Origin: Isoetes taiwanensis
Lineage: Eukaryota; Streptophyta; Lycopodiopsida; Isoetales; Isoetaceae
NCBI GenBank assembly: GCA_021234155.1
Contig: JAJEKV010000013.1
Coordinates: 22,450,378 to 22,514,377, forward strand
Length of the DNA: 64,000 nt
Direction of reading: 5' to 3'
The translations under genes were made by a program, and so were the position numbers. Of this stretch, positions 58,517-64,000 are shown piece after piece. How positions within the stretch are numbered: position 1 is the stretch's first letter; every line of letters starts with the position of its first letter. The notes beneath the pieces were generated by a model that saw only the letters and a program-made list of their open reading frames with translations, searched no databases and was not told the DNA's origin.

Positions 58517-58652
58517 TCAAGGAGAGTTGGTTATTCTCTAGGAAGGGTTGTTCTGTGAAGGTATTACCATATACATGATAAAGCTACTTTGAGCTCAAAA
58601 ACTATATAAAGATTTATGCAACCATCTAAAACTCCAAATCATGGAAAACTCT

Positions 58653-59821
58653 CATTCTTGGGAAAGGTCCTATGCACAAAACATCAGTGTCCGGGTGTTT
58701 GATTAATGAGACTGGATCAAAAAATACAATGACTCACAGGAATACACAATAATGAATCCCAAATGCGTGAAATTAGAATCAAATGCCTCAGAACTAGACA
58801 ATCACCGAGGTAAAATGAATGGAGTATGCAACAAGTAATCCCACAAGGTCTCAGGATTTGAAGAACATTGCCGAAGGTAAAACCATCCCAAGTCAGAAAT
58901 TATCGTCGGGATAAAAAACCCCGCCCTTTTGAATTTTCTATGAAAACCCTAACGACAAATAACCGACTCGAAGAGTAGTCACCGACGGAAAAGACGCTGA
59001 AGATGCGCATACGCCCATGATAGTCTACGAAGAATGTCAACTGGAAAAAACTCAACGACCTCTGCAACACGCAGCCCCAAATCATATGCCAAAATCCATC
59101 ACATCAATTATCACTCTAAACTGCAAAGCCAGGAAAATCAATCACGCCAATCGTCAAAGTGTTAAAGCAGTCGTCCTTTTACGAAGTGCCAGCTTGAAAA
59201 AAAAATCCAAATGGAAGATATATAAAAGATCGAATAAAATTTCGATGGCAAGCATAAAGTTGAGAAAGAAGATTGAGAAAATTAGAAAGTCAATAGGAAA
59301 ACACGTAATTGGAAGCCACAATGCTATGCCGAGAAGAGAAAATAGGCACATCCAATAGAAGAGCCCTTTAGAGCCTACCCAGAAGCGACAAGTTCTATGC
59401 CGAGAGAGAGACAGTAGAAGCACGACCAATGGGAAAAATTCGAAGGAAAAACCCCACGGGAAAAGAGAGAACCCCAAAGGTATTATTCGGAAGTCACAAT
59501 GCTATGCCGAGAAAGAATATGAGAGATGATGAACCAAATCCACAATCCACCGCCCAATCTATCATGACAACGACCATCAAAACAAAGAGGGTTGAGCAAG
59601 CACATGCACATAGATCCTCCCTATACAAGTAACACTGACCAAAACACAAACAACCACTCAATGACCTTAAGAGAGAAAAAAGGACAGAGCTGATATTAAG
59701 AAACAAAGATCCAGCTCAGAAAGAACGCCGATGAGAACTGAGAGAGAGAACATAATATATATATGGGAGAAAGGAGCCAAATGAGGCCTAAGCCAAAGAA
59801 GGTATCCTTTTCCCAAGAATG
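58653..59821. mobile_element. Possible TIR-bounded non-autonomous element
   Basis: Starts CATTCTTGGGAAAGGTCC and ends CCTTTTCCCAAGAATG, a terminal inverted repeat of about 16 bp with one extra A. The start sequence recurs in direct orientation at 59853, 31 bp after the end, suggesting a second copy or tandem arrangement. The interior is A-rich and carries three copies of CTATGCCGAGARAGA (59323, 59391, 59502). I found no clear TSD and no transposase. Confidence 0.45.
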
Positions 59822-59867
59822 ATGGTTCTATTCATGCTAAATAGAACCATTGCATTCTTGGGAAAGG
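59806..59867. other. Long near-perfect hairpin
   Basis: The arm CCTTTTCCCAAGAAT plus GATGGTTCTATT pairs with AATAGAACCATTG plus CATTCTTGGGAAAGG around a 7-base loop CATGCTA. The stem has about 26 pairs with two small bulges. It spans the end of the TIR-bounded segment and the start of the next copy, and also pairs sequence outside the TIRs. Confidence 0.7.
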
Positions 59868-61240
59868 TCCTATGCAAAAAACATCAATGTTCGACAGAAG
59901 AAGAATAATCCTAAACTCAAACAAAGACCGAAACTACGAGGGACTATAAGGTATAGAGGAGTTAACCAGAACTACCCTAAGAATCAAAATAAAAAGATAC
60001 AGAATAAAGCAGAAGCAGTGGAGTCAAGGAACAATATGGCAATAAGGAGGTGTGACAAACCAAACAAGCAGTAGACACCAACCATTGATAAATGGAGAAA
60101 AGCCGCATGAGGACCAACGAACCAACACAAACAGAGTGCAACCAAAACTAACGCAATGAAAGGATTAGTTAGACTACAAAGCAATGATGAATCAACCAAA
60201 ATAACAGATATGAGCAATCGGACTGAAGAAGTGGAAGAGCCACGTAGTTAAAGGGAAAACCTGATGACGAACATACTGTAAGCAATATAAGGCTAGAACA
60301 CTAAGGTAAAGACACAGAATGATATCTCAAGAAGGAGCTAATGATGATAAGTTAAAAAGTTGATGCTTCAACAAAGGACAAGGAACACAAGTTGACTCCC
60401 CATAGCCTGAACATAATCAAAAGTGTGATGAGAACTAAAAGAAACAAAATGGAGCCGTAAGGGATAAAAGATGAACAGAACCCAGCAAACTGATGAGGCA
60501 AGGAAATACTAGAGACCAATAAGACATAAGATCCGAGCGGTGTACATGGAACCAAACAGTAACATAGAAAATGAAACTAACAAAGAAACGTGATGAAAAT
60601 AGACTCTAACGAATAAAGACATCTGGATAAAGACAACTACAAGGATAAGAAAGCATGAACAACTGACTCACAAGGCCAATAGAACAAGTAGGATCGAAGG
60701 TCAAGAAGATTAGCAATGAAACTATGCAAGGAAAAATGAAACAATAAGCTAAACGAGAATAATGAGACTAAAAGAACAAACCCAAAACAAATGAACACAA
60801 TCAACTAGCTATGGAGCAAGTGAGGCAAGATGACACAGATATGATTCAAGGCAATAGAAATGGCTGCTAGATATGGAAGGGCAGGAGGGACATATTGAGC
60901 AATAACTGAAAGATTCTGATAGAAAGAAGGAGAGTGTCAGATGGTCAACCTTGGAGGAATAAGAGAGAAGTGAGTAAGAAAAAGCATAACACGAACTATG
61001 GAAGTAAATGGAACATAAGCAGGTGTGCAGGAGTCCATAGGAAGAATTAAGACCCTTGAAATAAGAACGAATATCAAAGCATATACTAAAAAGGCTCTGG
61101 AACTATATAGAGTTAATGAAGCAACCTAAGATAACTGAAACTAAAGGAAGTGAAGGACGACACGAAAAACAAAAAAATGAGTGAAAGCATTTCTAGAAAT
61201 GTAGCTGTTTTTATATATGTACATATGTACCCAATGCACA
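59868..61240. other. No supported gene; A-rich sequence
   Basis: About 1.4 kb rich in A on the plus strand, with short frames only. It could be the second TIR element or the 5' UTR of the LINE starting near 61245. I found no matching right-hand TIR. Confidence 0.4.
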
Positions 61241-61602
61241 AATTAGGGGAAAAAAAAATACAAGAGGAAAATATCTCGGATGTGATTGATAGATTTTTCA
61301 AGGAAACGATGCATTTGCATGATCCACAGGTTGTAACATCAAGAAGACTAGGTAAGCCTGCATTTCATAACCGTCCCATTCTTGTCAAATTCAGAAATAA
61401 GGATGCGAGAGACCGAGTAATGCACAATAGAAGCATATTGGAAGGCGAGAAAGGCATATGGTTGGATGCAGATTTAACTCCTACACAGCTTGAATTCCGA
61501 AAGAAAGAATGGCAGAAGGTTAAGGAAGCAAGAAACACCAGAGTTATAGCATATCTGGATAAGAGTGGCAAAGCAGTGATAACCAACAGGAAAAGAAATT
61601 AG
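61150..61602 (+). CDS. LINE ORF1 C-terminal domain (copy 4)
   Basis: 150-codon open frame, of which the LINE part begins about residue 32. It reads ISDVIDRFFKETMHLHDP, VTSRRLGKP, PILVKFRNKDARDRVMHN, GIWLDADLTPTQLEFRKKEW and RVIAYLDKSGKAVITNRK. This is the RRM end plus the C-terminal domain of L1-type ORF1p. The upstream ATG lies in non-LINE sequence, so the original start and coiled coil are lost. Confidence 0.75.
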   Translation: MKDDTKNKKMSESISRNVAVFIYVHMYPMHKLGEKKIQEENISDVIDRFFKETMHLHDPQVVTSRRLGKPAFHNRPILVKFRNKDARDRVMHNRSILEGEKGIWLDADLTPTQLEFRKKEWQKVKEARNTRVIAYLDKSGKAVITNRKRN

Positions 61603-61822
61603 GAAGTTAGGGCCTTGAAGGTTAGCTTATGGAATGCTCATGGATTACATCAAGTAAAGATAGCAGCTACATGCCAAGTTTGGAACCAGCAAGATATTTT
61701 ACTATTTACAGAGACATGGGAACACCAGACTCGTCCATTGCCAGAGATACCAGGATTTATGCTGATAGGAAATGTATGGAATGAAAAAGGAAGTAATGTA
61801 GGACGAGGATTTGGAAGGCATT
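61245..61822 (+). mobile_element. L1-like LINE fragment (copy 4), 3'-truncated
   Basis: Contains ORF1 C-terminal half and the first 68 codons of the endonuclease, then stops abruptly at GRGFGR, where the family continues GGVVVYKR. Loss of the 3' part is the opposite of the usual LINE truncation, so a later deletion or rearrangement created this junction. The histone-like pseudogene begins at the breakpoint. Confidence 0.8.
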
Positions 61823-61824
61823 AG
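61615..61824 (+). pseudogene. LINE endonuclease N-terminus (copy 4)
   Basis: Reads [31 protein letters not shown] (catalytic Glu), [14 protein letters not shown] and GRGFGR, then breaks off. The 12-bp gap after ORF1 shows the normal ORF1-ORF2 spacing of this family. Confidence 0.8.
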
Positions 61825-62055
61825 GTAGTCTTCGACGGCCTCCTGGAGGGCGAGCATAGCAAAAGTCTGGAACTGAAGGTCGGTCCAATACTCATGTGCT
61901 GTCTCTCGGACCAGACGCTGGAAGGGAAGCTTCTATAATAGAAGTTCGGTGGTCTTCTGATACTTTCGGATCTCTCACAACGTCACAATATCAAGCCTAT
62001 ACCTATGCGGCTTCTTTTGATGCGTCGGCTTCTTGGAAAGGGTCTTGCCCCTTGA
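61822..62055 (-). pseudogene. Histone H3-family pseudogene (CENH3-like substitutions), partial
   Basis: On the minus strand, from about 62055, a basic tail (SRGKTLSKKPTHQ) leads into KKPHRYR, then [33 protein letters not shown] and [17 protein letters not shown], where it stops at the junction with LINE copy 4. This covers H3 residues of about 36 to 100 (alpha-N, alpha-1, loop 1, start of alpha-2). Two in-frame stops (61975-61977 TGA, 61933-61935 TAG) replace Arg codons. Compared with canonical H3, QDFKT is HEYWT and CEAYL is VEDYL, changes reminiscent of plant centromeric H3. However, loop 1 has canonical length, so H3 versus CENH3 stays open. The tail upstream is not canonical H3. Confidence 0.75.
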
Positions 62056-62230
62056 GATGGGGTGTGGTCGAAAGCGGCGCCTATAGCCGCCCTGCGGGCG
62101 AATCCTCGTGTGGCCTTGCCAATACTCCCCCACACTTTGAGCTTCTCCTCAGGGCGCCCGGGACTTACGTCTTTGTGCACTTCCGCTTCGCTTGGACAAC
62201 GGGGTTTCACCGCAAATTCGGGGCCCATTG

Positions 62231-63046
62231 CATGTTGTGCTCCTCATCTTGCTGAGTCTGGTGGTGGGTCTCTTGCTCACGTGCATTCACTCTCCTCAAC
62301 AACTCTTTCTGGTACCTGTCGGGCCTAGCCTGCATATCTAGTTGGATGGATATCAGGTGGTCCACTGTGAGGTATGTTAGGACGTCACCCCAAATAAAAC
62401 TTTAGGTTGCCTCATCATAGTGGTAGGGGGGAAGGTTGAATGGATTCCCCACTATGATGGCTTGCCTGTCTCCCCGGTAGACATACTCTCTACCCCAGGC
62501 CTTCGAGTCTCCCCTTTCCATCTCCCATGTGTCATCTCCTTGGGCGAGCCCTATAATCCTCTCGGCCTCTGCCAGGATGGCCTCTTCTTCGGCAACCTAA
62601 CCTCCACACACGAGGGAGGGTAACTTAACCAGCATCAGGACTTGGTCGGGCTGCTCTACTAATGTGTAAGGCTGTCCTAGGGCATTAAGTTTCAGCAAAA
62701 AGTACTCAGACAGATGGAAAATAGGGTAAGCGACCCTATCTCCGGCGATAAATCGTTGCACGAGCTCGACTAAAAGAAGCTCAACCTTGTCGGAGTCGCT
62801 GGCAAGCTGCTCTACGAGCTCAGTAAATATTTGATGAACACTGAGGTTACAGTAACTAACGTAACCCCAGGTACGAGCCATATTCATTGGTGTAGGAATT
62901 TTTTTTGAAAGGAGGTGCTGGTATGGCGGATGTGGAGACGACCAAGCACAAAGTTGTGGGGAAGCGAGCTCTTCTCCGGCGGCTATGGCGGACGGACGAG
63001 GCGAAGAGCGCAAGTCAGTGAGATGGGATAAAATAATAACCGTCAC
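62231..63046 (-). pseudogene. Unrecognised frames inside a minus-strand LTR element
   Basis: A likely single coding region with one stop. The 149-codon frame 63046-62597 includes MARTWGYVSYCNLSVHQIF (from about 62882), LASDSDKVELLLVELVQRF and FHLSEYFLLKLNALGQPY. It continues after TAG with AEEEAILAEAERIIGLAQGD, YRGDRQAIIVGNPFNLPP and LTVDHLISIQLDMQARPDRY towards LLRRVNA. It is mostly helical with no zinc knuckle or pol motif. It lies downstream of the LTR and primer site at 63545-63995, so it occupies the position of gag. I do not recognise it. Confidence 0.45.
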
Positions 63047-63090
63047 TTTTTTTAAAGTTCAATTTTTTCTTCAAAGCTTTAAAAAAAAAT

Positions 63091-63108
63091 ATATATATAT
63101 ATATATAC
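63091..63108. repeat. (AT)n microsatellite
   Basis: Nine AT units in the leader between the LTR and the first reading frame. Confidence 0.85.
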
Positions 63109-63544
63109 GGCAAAAATATGCATTTTTATACGAGTGCGTGTCGGGAAAAATATATATTTCTTTTGCAATTCTAAGATGTTGTTTTGCTAGACACACACTC
63201 TGTGTTCCCGTGCCTATTTGGTGTCGTCTTGATGCCGGATGCTACTGTCTCTGAAGTAATTGAACTGTGCCCGACACGTTGGTGCAAAAATTGCCTCCAT
63301 CCGAGTTACCTAGAAAAAGTTATGGCCCTTGGAAACAAGATACCTCCTTTCTCCACAAACTTAACATACTTACCATAATAACTTACACCTTCATACCTAA
63401 CTAGTTTAGTCCTCTTATAACTAAGCCAACACATACACTGGCTATGGAATTGGAGTAGTTTACCCTAAGACAAAGTCTCCTACAACCAACCAACCTAACG
63501 AGTTAGACTATGGCCAGTGCAATGATTTGGTCTACCAAAATCAT
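63109..63544 (-). other. LTR-element leader, no gene
   Basis: Non-coding sequence between the primer-binding site and the gag-position frames. Only short frames are present. Confidence 0.45.
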
Positions 63545-63556
63545 GCTCTAATACCA
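63545..63556 (-). other. Primer-binding site of the minus-strand LTR element
   Basis: In minus orientation it reads TGGTATTAGAGC, the initiator-Met tRNA complement with one C-to-T change, one base after the LTR end CATCACA. It identifies the adjoining repeat as a 5' LTR. Confidence 0.75.
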
Positions 63557-63557
63557 C

Positions 63558-63995
63558 TGTGATGCTCCCTGGATCTATACGATGCTCCCATCATATAAAT
63601 ACGAGGAATTCCCCTCATGTGGCAACTATATCACCATGGAAAGGCCCTCCGCCTAACTCGGACCACTTGGGATGGCCAAGTGTCCGGGCGAGAAACACGG
63701 AGGCGTCATTCGTCCCACGTCCTCTATGGGAGTCCTATACAGCGGAAGCATACATACATCTTAGCATACAACAATCATGCTCAAAATAATATACCACCAC
63801 GAAGGGTGGTCCATTCATCATCATCATCCACATGGTAATACAAGTACAAGATAACATAAGCAAAATACCATAAATAAGGGCTCTACCCTGGGCTCAGACT
63901 CCATGGGGTCGACTAGCGGTCAGGGCATCAAGGTATCAGCAGATAGCGGTATAACATGGCGTTCGCTGGCATAGAACATTGGCTAGGGTAGTCCA
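63558..63995 (-). repeat. 5' LTR of a minus-strand retrotransposon
   Basis: Minus orientation begins TGGACTACCCTAGCCAATG and ends AGGGAGCATCACA. It is an inverted relative of the repeat at 39292-39703, longer by 26 bp. It ends five bases from the window edge, so no TSD can be read. Confidence 0.8.
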
Positions 63996-64000
63996 CTCCA

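Noticed and set aside
62597-63046. N-terminus MART of the minus frame as a histone H3 start (MARTK)
   Set aside because: Only four residues match; the H3-like core lies 800 bp further on in another frame, preceded by a different tail.

Overview
This window looks like nuclear DNA of a large, repeat-rich land-plant genome. Three host-type sequences support that: a spliced gene for a bacterial-type (mitochondrial) ribosomal protein uL4, a degenerate copy of plant ribophorin II (RPN2/HAP6), and a histone H3-family fragment. The main LINE family has an L1-type ORF1 with an RNA-binding C-terminal domain rather than the usual seed-plant ORF1, so I lean towards a fern or other non-seed vascular plant. 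That is inference. Almost every long reading frame is broken. I see no bacterial-style operons, CRISPR arrays or rRNA genes.

Layout. 1-10.5 kb: AT-rich sequence with only short unsupported frames. 10.5-15.2 kb: remnants of several non-LTR retrotransposons; one plus-strand RT fragment is split by a 287-bp miniature LTR element (TRIM), which is itself split by a 660-bp hAT-like MITE. 15.7-20.4 kb: a near-complete minus-strand L1-like LINE with a 21-bp target-site duplication, sitting between inverted-repeat arms. 20.4-25.2 kb: non-coding with small tandem repeats. 25.2-27.4 kb: another LINE remnant and a probable LTR. 28-31 kb: a polypurine tract, unassigned frames and repeated palindromes. 32.3-33.6 kb: an unrecognised broken coiled-coil gene on the minus strand, with a second LINE (33.7-36.7 kb) ending just upstream of its putative ATG. 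37-39.7 kb: unrecognised acidic reading frames followed by an LTR. 40.2-44.0 kb: the uL4 gene in seven exons, with the RPN2 pseudogene inside its third intron.

44.66-54.76 kb: a Ty1/copia element (plus strand, TSD taggt) into which a second copy of the same family inserted in the opposite orientation (46.2-51.4 kb, TSD aaatt). The inner copy carries a second hAT-like MITE inside gag. 55.2-57.15 kb: LINE remnants. 57.2-58.5 kb: a degenerate frame resembling the DUF7869 family. 58.65-61.2 kb: an A-rich region with a TIR-bounded segment and a long hairpin. 61.2-61.8 kb: the 5' part of another LINE, fused to a histone H3-like pseudogene. 62-64 kb: the 5' end of a minus-strand LTR element whose LTR is an inverted copy of the one at 39.3 kb.

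The window therefore records nested transposition around very few host genes. Comparison of the two copia copies shows a repeated CAG/CTG to CG-type discrepancy, which looks more like a methylation-linked consensus error than ordinary mutation. It should be considered before any broken frame here is called a true pseudogene.
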